From an uncultured Pelagibacteraceae bacterium (lineage in GTDB: Bacteria; Pseudomonadota; Alphaproteobacteria; Pelagibacterales; Pelagibacteraceae), in the NCBI GenBank assembly GCA_902587755.1, contig CACIMN010000003.1, forward strand, positions 124,001 through 188,000: a stretch of 64,000 bases of DNA, in the 5' to 3' direction. The position numbers and the translations under genes were made by a program. Under the pieces are notes generated by a model, which was not told the origin of the DNA, searched no databases, and worked only from the letters and a program-made list of their open reading frames with translations. This document shows positions 18,571 through 26,505 of the stretch, piece after piece; within the stretch, counting starts at the first letter, position 1, and every line of letters begins with the position of its first letter.

Positions 18571-19458
18571 ATGTTTAATGGTTTTAAAAAAAAATTTGTT
18601 AAAGTAAGAAAGGGTAAAATTTTTTGTAGATTTAAAGGTAACGGTCCCCCCTTATTATTACTTCATGGATATCCCCAAACACATGTGATGTGGCACAAGA
18701 CTGCCCCTGAGCTTAGTAAATATTTCACTGTAATAGTTGCTGACCTTAGAGGATATGGAGATAGTTTAGTTTTACCTGGTGGTACTAATCATAAAAATTA
18801 TTCTAAAAGAGAAATGGCTAAAGATATGGTTCAATTGATGAGTAAATTAAATTTTAAAAAATTTTTTGTTGCTGGACATGATAGAGGCGGGAGAGTTGCA
18901 CATAGAATGGCAAGAGATTATAGAAATAAGATTATGGCTTTAAGTGTGTTAGATATTTGTCCAACTCTAGATATGTACGAGCATACTGATATGAAATTTG
19001 CAAAAGGATATTTTCACTGGTTTTATTTAATACAGCCAGCACCTTTACCAGAGAAAATGATAATGGCAGATCCTAAAAGATGGTTAAAAAGTCGTTTTAA
19101 TAGGTCATCAAAACGTGCGATTGGAAAAGTTGAAGATGAATATTTTAGAGCCTTTAAACAAAATAAAAGAATTCATGCAACATGTGAAGATTATAGAGCT
19201 GCGGCGACTATAGACTTAGAGCATGATAAAAAAGATAGAAATAAAAAATTAAATATTCCTATTCAAGTTTTGTGGGGAAAAAAAGGAGTAGTTGGAAAGC
19301 AATTTAATTCGATTAAAATTTGGCAAAAATATACAAATAAAAAAATCTATGGTGCAGAAATTAATTCAGATCATTTCATTCCAGAGGAAAGTCCTAAACA
19401 AACTTTAAATCACCTAAAAAAATTTTTTCTAAAAAATGTTAAAAATAATTCCAAATAA
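18571..19458 (+). CDS. Alpha/beta hydrolase, fluoroacetate dehalogenase-like
   Basis: This 295-residue alpha/beta hydrolase resembles haloacetate dehalogenases that hydrolyse C-F or C-Cl bonds of haloacetates. The oxyanion segment is 'LLHGYPQTHVMWH'. The nucleophile D104 lies in 'GHDRGGRVAHRM', with R105 and R108 suited to bind the substrate carboxylate. H149-W150 in 'FHWFYLIQPAP' and Y208 in 'CEDYRAA' correspond to the halide pocket described for fluoroacetate dehalogenases, and H268 is in 'SDHFIPEE'. Function on fluoroacetate is inference; chloroacetate, epoxides or lactones are alternatives. It overlaps the next gene by 23 bases. Confidence 0.85.
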   Translation: MFNGFKKKFVKVRKGKIFCRFKGNGPPLLLLHGYPQTHVMWHKTAPELSKYFTVIVADLRGYGDSLVLPGGTNHKNYSKREMAKDMVQLMSKLNFKKFFVAGHDRGGRVAHRMARDYRNKIMALSVLDICPTLDMYEHTDMKFAKGYFHWFYLIQPAPLPEKMIMADPKRWLKSRFNRSSKRAIGKVEDEYFRAFKQNKRIHATCEDYRAAATIDLEHDKKDRNKKLNIPIQVLWGKKGVVGKQFNSIKIWQKYTNKKIYGAEINSDHFIPEESPKQTLNHLKKFFLKNVKNNSK

Positions 19459-20227
19459 AAAAAATATTGGAGCAGAAATAATTGTAAATTTAAAAGATAT
19501 TACGAATAAAGATATTTCAAAAATAAAAAAAGCACTGAATAAATATGGAATGTTATATTTTAAGAGACAAAGATTAACTTCTAAACTTTTCATTAAGTTT
19601 GCAAAATATTTTGGAAATTTAGCCAACTATCCAAGACTAAAAGGTTTAAATAAAAAATTTCCTCAAATTACAGTAGTGCAAAGAAAATCAACAGATAAAG
19701 GACCAAGTTTTGGTGAACAATTTCATACAGACTCGATTTATACAAAAAAGCCACCAAGATTTACAATGTTGTTTTCAAAACTTGTACCGAAAAAAGGAAA
19801 GGCCAATACAGAATTTTGTTCTCAATATCTTGCTTATAAAGAATTACCAAGTCCAATAAAAAAAAAATTTAAAAATATTAAAGGTAAATATTCCTCTGAG
19901 GGTCCAATCTCGGTTACAACAAAAGAAAGAGTAAAAGAAAAAGGAAAAAATATTAAAGAACTTAAATCTTCACATAAAATAATTAGGAAAATCAGTACAA
20001 ATTATTCGATTTATTGCAGTCCAGGACATTTTGTTGGTTTTAGTTCAAAGATAAAAAATCAAGAAAAGTTCAAAAAATTTTTATTTAATCATCAAATTAA
20101 GAAGAAGTTTCAATTTTCATTGCCTTGGGAAAAAAATCAATTGGCTATATGGGATAATAGATCTATGCTTCATCAAGCAACACCTTTCAAAGGAAATAGA
20201 ATAATGCATAGAATAACAATCAAATAA
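19436..20227 (+). CDS. TauD/TfdA-family 2OG-Fe(II) dioxygenase
   Basis: This 263-residue protein is an alpha-ketoglutarate-dependent dioxygenase of the TauD/TfdA family. Iron ligands are in 'FGEQFHTDSIYTKKPPRFTMLFS' (HxD) and 'DNRSMLHQATPF' (distal His); Arg in 'NRIMHRITIK' binds 2-oxoglutarate. 'YGMLYFKRQRLTSKLFIKFAKYFG' is the typical N-terminal start. The family cleaves C-S, C-O or C-N bonds of sulfonates, ethers or quaternary amines; the substrate here is unknown. It starts inside the end of the dehalogenase-like gene, suggesting coupled translation. Confidence 0.88.
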   Translation: MLKIIPNKKNIGAEIIVNLKDITNKDISKIKKALNKYGMLYFKRQRLTSKLFIKFAKYFGNLANYPRLKGLNKKFPQITVVQRKSTDKGPSFGEQFHTDSIYTKKPPRFTMLFSKLVPKKGKANTEFCSQYLAYKELPSPIKKKFKNIKGKYSSEGPISVTTKERVKEKGKNIKELKSSHKIIRKISTNYSIYCSPGHFVGFSSKIKNQEKFKKFLFNHQIKKKFQFSLPWEKNQLAIWDNRSMLHQATPFKGNRIMHRITIK

Positions 20228-20230
20228 TTT

Positions 20231-21157
20231 ATGTTCACAATTTTTTTAGGACTAACTCCATTTATATTTATTACTTTTCTAGGGTTTGTATTTGGTAAGT
20301 TAAAAGTTTTAGACCTTAGTCATGCTAAAATTTTAAATCTTTTTTTGTTCTATATTGCAGTTCCGGCATTGATAATTAAACTAATAGCACAAAATGAAAT
20401 TGGACAAGTAGATTTCAAACAAATTTTCTCTTATTTAATTATGCAATCGATATGCGGAATTATCGCTTACTTAATTACTTCAAAATATTTTAAAAGATCA
20501 ATCCCAGAGTCAATTATTTGGGCTTTAACAGTTGCATTATCAAACCATGTGACTTTGCTTTTGCCAATAACAGAAATATATTTTCAACAAGATGTAATTA
20601 CACAAGTTGCGAGTATTATATTAATGGATGGAATAATTTTATTATCTATAATTGCTTTTTTCCTCGAATTATCTACAAAAAAAAATGTAAATTTATTTAA
20701 TTTTATTAAAAATTTATTTTTAAACCCATTTATTCTCTCAATAATAATAGGTCTATTATTTTTATTATTAAAATTTAATATTGATCAAACACCGATTGAA
20801 TACACTTTGTCTAAACTTGCAGCATGTGTTTCACCAGTTGGATTGTTTGCAATTGGTATAATTCTTTCGTTTTATACTAAAAATGTAATTAATAAATTAT
20901 CTGTTTCTATTTCTGTTTTAAAATTAGTCATTTCTCCGATAATTTTATTGTTAATTGGATTAGTGATTTTTAATGCAGGATTACCAGCTAAAATACCAGG
21001 TGCTTTCTTTGTGAGTGTTGCGCCTTGTGGAGTTACTTCTATAGTTTTATGTGCTGCATATAATGTAAGTCCCGAAAATATAATTAAAGCAATTTTTGTC
21101 TCTACAATTGCTTCTATAGGGACTATATTTTTTGCAATTAAGTATTTAACTCTATAA
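20231..21157 (+). CDS. AEC family transporter (auxin efflux carrier type)
   Basis: This 308-residue membrane protein has about ten TM helices and the AEC/BASS-like layout: 'FIFITFLGFVFGKLKVL', 'LNLFLFYIAVPALIIKLIA', then 'CVSPVGLFAIGIILSFY' and a terminal 'FVSVAPCGVTSIVLCAAYNVSPENI'. Bacterial members move dicarboxylates such as malonate or malate, or act as efflux carriers. It lies 3 bases after the TauD-like gene, so the dehalogenase-like / dioxygenase / AEC genes form one operon, possibly for an unusual carboxylate. The transport direction is not evident. Confidence 0.87.
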   Translation: MFTIFLGLTPFIFITFLGFVFGKLKVLDLSHAKILNLFLFYIAVPALIIKLIAQNEIGQVDFKQIFSYLIMQSICGIIAYLITSKYFKRSIPESIIWALTVALSNHVTLLLPITEIYFQQDVITQVASIILMDGIILLSIIAFFLELSTKKNVNLFNFIKNLFLNPFILSIIIGLLFLLLKFNIDQTPIEYTLSKLAACVSPVGLFAIGIILSFYTKNVINKLSVSISVLKLVISPIILLLIGLVIFNAGLPAKIPGAFFVSVAPCGVTSIVLCAAYNVSPENIIKAIFVSTIASIGTIFFAIKYLTL

Positions 21158-22135
21158 CAATTTATCTAGAGGACTAACTTCTCCAATTTTAAAAATAATT
21201 GCATCTTCTTTGCTAAAACCATATTTTTCAGCATTATCTTTAAATCTAATTGGGGGTTCCATAATCGGCTCTAATGACAAAACAAATGTTCCCCAATGCA
21301 TTCCTAATACTTTTTTACTTTTTAGATCTTGTGCAACATTCAGGGCTTCCTCTGGTGTAGTATGATATATAGTTTTATCAAACATTGGTTTGAAATTATA
21401 AGCCCCAATATTAATCATTGTCAGATCTATAGGACCATATTTTTCACCTAGTTCTTTGTAGATTTCCCCATATCCAGTATCGCATGCAAATAAAATTTTT
21501 TTATTTTTATGTTCTATTAAAAAATTACCCCACAAAGTTTTGTTAGTGTCTGTTAAACTTCTTTTTGACCAATGAACTGCAGGAAGTAAAGAAATTTTCA
21601 AATTCTCATTTATAATTATTTGATCATACCAATCCATTTCATTTACATCTTTATATCCTTTAAAATATTTACCAAGATTTAGTGGTGCTAATACTTTTGC
21701 ACTCTTAAAAGGAAAATTTCTAATTGTTGACATGTCTTGATGATCATAATGATTATGAGTGAGTAAAAATATATCCGTTTTAGGTATCTCGTTTAATCTT
21801 ATTGCGGGATTAGTAAATCTTTTCGGACCAAAGATTAGTGGTCCGGCGTTTTTTGAAAATACAGGATCTGTTATAATTGTAGTTCCACCTAATTTTATAA
21901 GGTATGTCGCGTGACCTATCCAAGCAATATAATCATCATCTTTATATTTTTCTAAATCAGCTAATACTTTTTCTTTTTCAATCACATGTTCTTTTGGATA
22001 AGATAAATTAACATTTTTTCTCAATTTACTGAAAGTTCTATAAGAAAATTTTCCTGATCTGGATATTATTACTGGAGATCCTTTTGGATTTCTGAAAGTG
22101 CCATCAGGTAAATGATGATAAGGTCTTTCTTTCAT
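21152..22135 (-). CDS. MBL-fold metallohydrolase, NAPE-PLD-like
   Basis: This 327-residue beta-lactamase-fold hydrolase is similar to the RomA/NAPE-phospholipase D group. 'DDYIAWIGHATYLIKLGGTTIITDPVFSKNAGPLIFGPKRFTNPAI' and the metal motif 'LLTHNHYDHQDMS' (HxHxDH) are diagnostic. Later ligands appear in 'LLPAVHWSKR', 'ILFACDTGYGE' and 'VLGMHWGTF'. Relatives cleave phospholipid headgroups or cyclic metabolites, so the substrate is not fixed. There is no signal peptide. It follows the PQQ dehydrogenase gene with a 1-base gap. Confidence 0.9.
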   Translation of the reverse strand: MKERPYHHLPDGTFRNPKGSPVIISRSGKFSYRTFSKLRKNVNLSYPKEHVIEKEKVLADLEKYKDDDYIAWIGHATYLIKLGGTTIITDPVFSKNAGPLIFGPKRFTNPAIRLNEIPKTDIFLLTHNHYDHQDMSTIRNFPFKSAKVLAPLNLGKYFKGYKDVNEMDWYDQIIINENLKISLLPAVHWSKRSLTDTNKTLWGNFLIEHKNKKILFACDTGYGEIYKELGEKYGPIDLTMINIGAYNFKPMFDKTIYHTTPEEALNVAQDLKSKKVLGMHWGTFVLSLEPIMEPPIRFKDNAEKYGFSKEDAIIFKIGEVSPLDKLL

Positions 22136-22136
22136 A

Positions 22137-23231
22137 TTATTTTTTTTTCTCCATTAACCATAAGCTATTTCCTGCTAGAAAATATATTTTTCCATTAACA
22201 GGTTGAACTTGTATATCTCTTATTCTCCCAATTTTATCTTTGAAAATAATTGTTTCTTTAATCTTTGATGAATTTTGAAAGTTTAATTTTCTCATTGATT
22301 TGTCTTTTAAAGAAGTAATAAGCGCTTCGCCATTCCATTCATTAAATTCTTTTCCATTATAAATAGTTATGGCACTTGCAGCTATTGAAGGTACCCAGTA
22401 TTGGATTGCTTTGGTAAATCCTGGTTTCCATTTAGGTCCGATCTTCGATCCTGAATAATTTGTTCCACCCCAACCTAAAATTTTCCAACCATAATTCTCT
22501 CCCTTTTTTACTTCACCAAACCAATCACCACCTTTTGCACCATGGTTGCTTGCATAAATTTTTCCATCAAAAGAGGAAAGTGTTAGACCTTGAGGATTAC
22601 GAACACCAATTTGATAAATTTCTGGTAACCAATTTGATTTACCTTCAAACTTAGGGTTATCTTTTGGAATACTACCATCTAAATAAATTCTGATAATACT
22701 TCCAGGATGGCTTGTAGGATCTTGAGCAATCATACCACCACCTCTTTCGCCAGCAGAAGCAAAAAGATAATTGTCTTTTATAGCCAATCTTGAACCGAAA
22801 TGATAACCAGATTCTATTGGTGGTTCAGCTTGAAATATATTTTTGAAATCTAAATTTTTTTTATTTAATTTAGCTTTTGCAATTGATGTACTAGTTTTCC
22901 AATTCCCTCTATTTTCTGAATACGAAATCCATAAGTAATTATCTTGGTAAATAATATCTAATAAACCACCTTGCCCGTGAACAAAATAATTTAAGTTATG
23001 TTCAACTTCATAAACTTCTTCAGAAATAATATTTACTATTTTTATTTTTCCGGTTTTTTCAGTGATAATAAGCTCTTCATTATTTATAAAAGATGATCCC
23101 CATGGCTCACTTAAATCAGCCAATTTTTTAAAAGTAAAATTTTCAGAAAAACTTTTTGATGAAAATAATAAAAAGAAAAATATAGAAAAAAAATATTTGA
23201 TCACTTTATGAAAGCTTAGACCTACCACCAT
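22137..23231 (-). CDS. PQQ-dependent sugar dehydrogenase (soluble aldose dehydrogenase type)
   Basis: This secreted 364-residue beta-propeller is related to soluble glucose/aldose dehydrogenase (YliI/Asd). The N-terminus is a signal peptide ('KYFFSIFFFLLFSSKSFS'). Catalytic landmarks are 'YHFGSRLAI' with the family's catalytic His, 'GERGGGMIAQDPTSHPGSIIRI', 'IYQIGVRNPQGLTLS' and 'YASNHGAKGGD'. It should oxidise an aldose in the periplasm if PQQ is available; no pqq genes are here. The ATG at 23231 overlaps the SDR gene by 26 bases; a GTG at 23204, one base after the SDR stop, would give a cleaner signal peptide. Confidence 0.88.
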   Translation of the reverse strand: MVVGLSFHKVIKYFFSIFFFLLFSSKSFSENFTFKKLADLSEPWGSSFINNEELIITEKTGKIKIVNIISEEVYEVEHNLNYFVHGQGGLLDIIYQDNYLWISYSENRGNWKTSTSIAKAKLNKKNLDFKNIFQAEPPIESGYHFGSRLAIKDNYLFASAGERGGGMIAQDPTSHPGSIIRIYLDGSIPKDNPKFEGKSNWLPEIYQIGVRNPQGLTLSSFDGKIYASNHGAKGGDWFGEVKKGENYGWKILGWGGTNYSGSKIGPKWKPGFTKAIQYWVPSIAASAITIYNGKEFNEWNGEALITSLKDKSMRKLNFQNSSKIKETIIFKDKIGRIRDIQVQPVNGKIYFLAGNSLWLMEKKK

Positions 23232-23916
23232 CTACGGCAATTATTTGGCCTGTAACCCAAGAACTATCTTCTGTTAGTAAGAATTTAGCAAGAGCAGCGG
23301 AGTCTTTTCCTTCGCCTAACCTTTTAAGAGGATGTGCTTTTGCAATACCTTCAGCTATAGCAGTATTTTTTAACATTGGTTCTGCTATTTTAGATTTTGT
23401 TAAACTTGGTGCCACACAATTTACTCGTATGTTTGGAGCAAATTCTGCTGCAAGAGAAACAGTCAATCCTTCCACAGCAGCTTTTGCTGACGCTATGATT
23501 GCATGATTGGTAAAACCTCTTTGAGCAGCAACAGTTGAAAATAACACTATCGTACCTTTATTTTTTTTTAAACTTTCCCGATATCCTTTAATAGCTTCTA
23601 CAGCAGAATAAAGGTTAAGTTTCATACATTTTTGAAAGTCTTGTTCATTTACCATTCTTAATGGTTTCAAATCAATTGAACCTACACAATAAGCTAGGCC
23701 TTTAATTTCAGAAATATCTGATTTAACTTTTTCTATAAACCCGTCCTCTAAAACATCTGCAACGGTATGTGAGCATCCAAGTTTTTCAGAGATAGAACTA
23801 AGTTCACTTTCATTTCTTCCAACTAAATGAATATCTTTTCCAGAGTTTTTTAATTGTTCCGCTAAACTTGACCCAATAGAACCTGTCGCACCAAAAATTA
23901 TATATTTTTCTGACAT
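23206..23916 (-). CDS. Short-chain dehydrogenase/reductase
   Basis: This 236-residue SDR has an NAD(P)-binding 'IFGATGSIGSSLAEQL' near the N-terminus, 'HLVGRNE' suggesting NADP preference, 'AYCVGSIDLKPL' (NNAG equivalent) and the C-terminal 'VTGQIIAVDGGRSKL'. The active site deviates: the usual Tyr-x-x-x-Lys is not obvious; 'FTNHAIIASAKAAVEG' has Ser/Ala around SAK with His where Tyr is expected, so activity may be altered. The substrate is unknown. It leads an operon with the PQQ dehydrogenase and the MBL hydrolase. Confidence 0.88.
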   Translation of the reverse strand: MSEKYIIFGATGSIGSSLAEQLKNSGKDIHLVGRNESELSSISEKLGCSHTVADVLEDGFIEKVKSDISEIKGLAYCVGSIDLKPLRMVNEQDFQKCMKLNLYSAVEAIKGYRESLKKNKGTIVLFSTVAAQRGFTNHAIIASAKAAVEGLTVSLAAEFAPNIRVNCVAPSLTKSKIAEPMLKNTAIAEGIAKAHPLKRLGEGKDSAALAKFLLTEDSSWVTGQIIAVDGGRSKLS

Positions 23917-23943
23917 AAAAAATTTTATTAGTTATATTTAATT

Positions 23944-25434
23944 ATGAAGTTATTTTTTATACTTGGTAATCAATTATTTCCAACAAAATACCTAGACCGC
24001 TTCAAAAAAGACCACCTATTTTTTATGGCTGAAGATAAGGGTTTATGCACTTATGAAAAGCATCATAAACAAAAAATTTTATTATTTTTATCTTCTATGC
24101 GTTCTTATGCAGACGGATTAAGAAAAAACAAATTTAAATTAGATTATTTTAAAATCGAAGATAAAGAATTTAATGATGATTATTTAAAAAAATTAAAAAA
24201 AATAATTACACAAAAAAAAGTAAAAGAAATTTCAAGTTTTGAAGTAGAGGACAAATTTTTTGAAAAAAAAATTTCACAATTTTTAAAAAAAGAAAAAATA
24301 CACTGGAATATTGTTCAAACTCCTATGTTTTTAAATTCAAGAGCTGAATTTAAAAATTATTTATCAAAATCCAAAAAACCTTTTATGGCAACTTTCTACA
24401 AGGATGTTAGAAAAAAATCTGGAATATTGATGGGTTCTGATGGCAATCCAGTTGGAGGTAAATGGAGCTTTGATGAAGATAATAGAAATAAATTACCTAA
24501 AAATATATCAATTCCTAAATTTCCAAAAATAAATGAAACGAGACATACAAAAAAATTAAAGCCTATTATTGAAAAGGAATTTAAAAATCACCCAGGGAGT
24601 ACAAATAATTTTTGGTTTGCAACAGAATACGAAGACGTAGTTAAACTTTTAAATTTTTTTATAAAAGAAAAATCAAACTTATTTGGTGATTATGAGGATG
24701 CAGTTGATCAAAAAGACAATATTTTGTTCCATAGCGCATTAAGTCCTTATATAAATTTAGGTTTAATTACTCCTGAATTTGTTATTCAAAAAGTTTTAGA
24801 CTTTCATAAGAAAAATAAAATTAGAATGAATTCTTTAGAGGGTTACATCCGCCAGGTGATTGGTTGGAGAGAATTTATGCGTGGAATTTATCAGTCATAT
24901 TCACAAGAAATGGAGAATGGAAATTTTTTTAAACAAAATAGAAAAATGAAAAGTTCTTGGTACGATGGCACCACTGGTCTTCTACCTTTAGATTATGCAA
25001 TTAAAAACGCGGTTAATCATGGTTGGTCACATCACATTGAAAGATTAATGATCTTATCGAACATAATGAACCTTTGTGAGATAAAGCCAACAATTGTTTA
25101 TAAGTGGTTCATGGAGATGTTTGTAGACTCCTCAGATTGGGTAATGGTTCCAAATGTATATGGTATGGGATTATTTAGTGATGGAGGAATATTTGCTACC
25201 AAACCTTATATTTGTGGCTCTAGTTATTTTATGAAAATGATGGATTTTAAAAAAGGTGAGTGGTGTAACACTATGGATGGTCTCTACTGGAGGTTCATAG
25301 ATCGAAACAGAAAATTTTTTTTAAAAAATCCACGTTTGTCGATGATGGTAAGGATATTTGACAAAATGAAATCTGACAGAAAAAAATTAATTTTATCAGA
25401 CGCTGATAAATTCATAAAAAAAAATACAATTTGA
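23944..25434 (+). CDS. Fe-S type cryptochrome/photolyase (FeS-BCP, (6-4) photolyase-like)
   Basis: This 496-residue protein belongs to the bacterial iron-sulfur photolyase/cryptochrome group ('deoxyribodipyrimidine photolyase-related'), whose studied members repair (6-4) photoproducts or act as photoreceptors. The N-terminal alpha/beta antenna domain starts '[16 protein letters not shown]'. The flavin domain includes '[17 protein letters not shown]', '[38 protein letters not shown]' and '[21 protein letters not shown]'. Cys in 'NLCEIKP', 'YICGSSY' and 'EWCN' are placed like the cluster ligands; I cannot confirm all four. It is followed without gap by DUF2256, a common neighbour. Confidence 0.93.
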   Translation: MKLFFILGNQLFPTKYLDRFKKDHLFFMAEDKGLCTYEKHHKQKILLFLSSMRSYADGLRKNKFKLDYFKIEDKEFNDDYLKKLKKIITQKKVKEISSFEVEDKFFEKKISQFLKKEKIHWNIVQTPMFLNSRAEFKNYLSKSKKPFMATFYKDVRKKSGILMGSDGNPVGGKWSFDEDNRNKLPKNISIPKFPKINETRHTKKLKPIIEKEFKNHPGSTNNFWFATEYEDVVKLLNFFIKEKSNLFGDYEDAVDQKDNILFHSALSPYINLGLITPEFVIQKVLDFHKKNKIRMNSLEGYIRQVIGWREFMRGIYQSYSQEMENGNFFKQNRKMKSSWYDGTTGLLPLDYAIKNAVNHGWSHHIERLMILSNIMNLCEIKPTIVYKWFMEMFVDSSDWVMVPNVYGMGLFSDGGIFATKPYICGSSYFMKMMDFKKGEWCNTMDGLYWRFIDRNRKFFLKNPRLSMMVRIFDKMKSDRKKLILSDADKFIKKNTI

Positions 25435-25562
25435 TGAAAAAAGAAAATTTGCCAACTAAAACATGTCCTGTCTGTAAAAGACCTTTTACATGGCGAAAAA
25501 AATGGAAGTTGAATTGGGAGAGAGTAAAATATTGTTCCAAGAAGTGTTCTAAGCTAAGCTAA
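25434..25562 (+). CDS. DUF2256 zinc-ribbon-like mini-protein
   Basis: This 42-residue ORF is too short for the supplied track. The translation contains '[14 protein letters not shown]' and '[11 protein letters not shown]', the DUF2256 signature: two Cys pairs likely binding zinc, with a Trp/Lys-rich middle. Its ATG shares the A of the photolyase TGA stop (TGATG), implying translational coupling. In many marine and cyanobacterial genomes DUF2256 sits beside photolyase/cryptochrome genes, so a role linked to DNA or flavin repair is plausible but unproven. Confidence 0.93.
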   Translation: MKKENLPTKTCPVCKRPFTWRKKWKLNWERVKYCSKKCSKLS

Positions 25563-25567
25563 TCTTA

Positions 25568-26287
25568 GTGAATATAATAGTATTACAACATATTAAAATA
25601 GAAGATCCAGGTTACATTAAAGATTTAATGTTGGCTGATGGATTTAAACTAACCACTATTGAATTAGATGAAGGTGAAAAAATACCAGAGGATTTAGGTA
25701 AATTTGATGGAATGTTTTGCATGGGAGGACCGATGGATACCTATATGGAACAAGAATATCCTTGGTTAATAGAAGAGAAGAAAAAAATTAAAGAATTTGT
25801 TGTAGATTTAAAAAAACCTTATTTAGGTTTTTGTTTAGGTTGTCAGCTTTTAGGAGAAGTAGTGGGCGGAAAAGTGGTTAAATCTAAACCAGCGGAAATT
25901 GGTATTATGGATATAAATTTCTCTACTGAAAAAAATTTAGATAAATTATTTTCTAAATTTCCTGACAAAATTAAAAGTTTACAATGGCATTCTTATGAGG
26001 TTCAGGGTATTGAAAATAATAATAATGTAACCTTATTAGCTTCTTCTCCAATCACAAAGTACCAAATTTTTAAATATCAAAATCATGCTTATGGGATTCA
26101 ATTTCATATAGAAATAAAAGATAGTACGGTTAATGAATGGGGGTGTGTTCCGGAGTATAAAAAAGCTTTGGAAGATCAGCTTGGTAATGGTGCATTAGAA
26201 AAGTTCGATCAATCTGCAAAAGATAATATGAAAGATATGAATAACTACTCTACAATCCTTTATAATAATTTTAAAAAACTTTTATGA
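25568..26287 (+). CDS. Class I glutamine amidotransferase (GuaA-like domain)
   Basis: This 239-residue stand-alone GATase-1 protein begins with GTG at 25568. The nucleophile is in 'YLGFCLGCQLLGE' (C89, oxyanion 'MGGPMDTY' near 52-59), and the His-Glu pair is in 'AYGIQFHIEIK'. It resembles the YLR126C/GMP synthase-like group, which releases ammonia or hydrolyses gamma-glutamyl amides. The partner synthetase is not adjacent and the substrate is unknown. It lies 5 bases after DUF2256 and overlaps the next small gene by 4 bases. Confidence 0.9.
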   Translation: MNIIVLQHIKIEDPGYIKDLMLADGFKLTTIELDEGEKIPEDLGKFDGMFCMGGPMDTYMEQEYPWLIEEKKKIKEFVVDLKKPYLGFCLGCQLLGEVVGGKVVKSKPAEIGIMDINFSTEKNLDKLFSKFPDKIKSLQWHSYEVQGIENNNNVTLLASSPITKYQIFKYQNHAYGIQFHIEIKDSTVNEWGCVPEYKKALEDQLGNGALEKFDQSAKDNMKDMNNYSTILYNNFKKLL

Positions 26288-26505
26288 ATAATAAAATTTT
26301 TGAATGGGCAGGAGTTATAACTGCAATATTGTATTCTTTGTTTGTCGCCTCGAATATAGGGATAGAATTTTTCGGTTTTTGTTTATTATTTTTGTCAGCA
26401 ATTTTAATTGGAATTTGGGCTTATAGAGGAGGACATAAGGGAATTTTGTTTCTACAATTTTTTTATGCAACCGCTGGAATTATTGGAATGGTTCGTTGGT
26501 TTTAA
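26284..26505 (+). CDS. Small membrane protein, unknown
   Basis: This 73-residue, largely hydrophobic protein has probably three short TM segments: 'WAGVITAILYSLFVASNIGIEFFGFCLLFLSAILIGIWAYRGGHKGILFLQFFYATAGIIGMV'. The layout resembles small nucleotide-sugar or PnuC-like membrane proteins by eye, but no family is assigned. The ATG overlaps the amidotransferase stop (ATGA), and its end overlaps convergent photolyase-like DNA by 4 bases. Confidence 0.65.
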   Translation: MNNKIFEWAGVITAILYSLFVASNIGIEFFGFCLLFLSAILIGIWAYRGGHKGILFLQFFYATAGIIGMVRWF

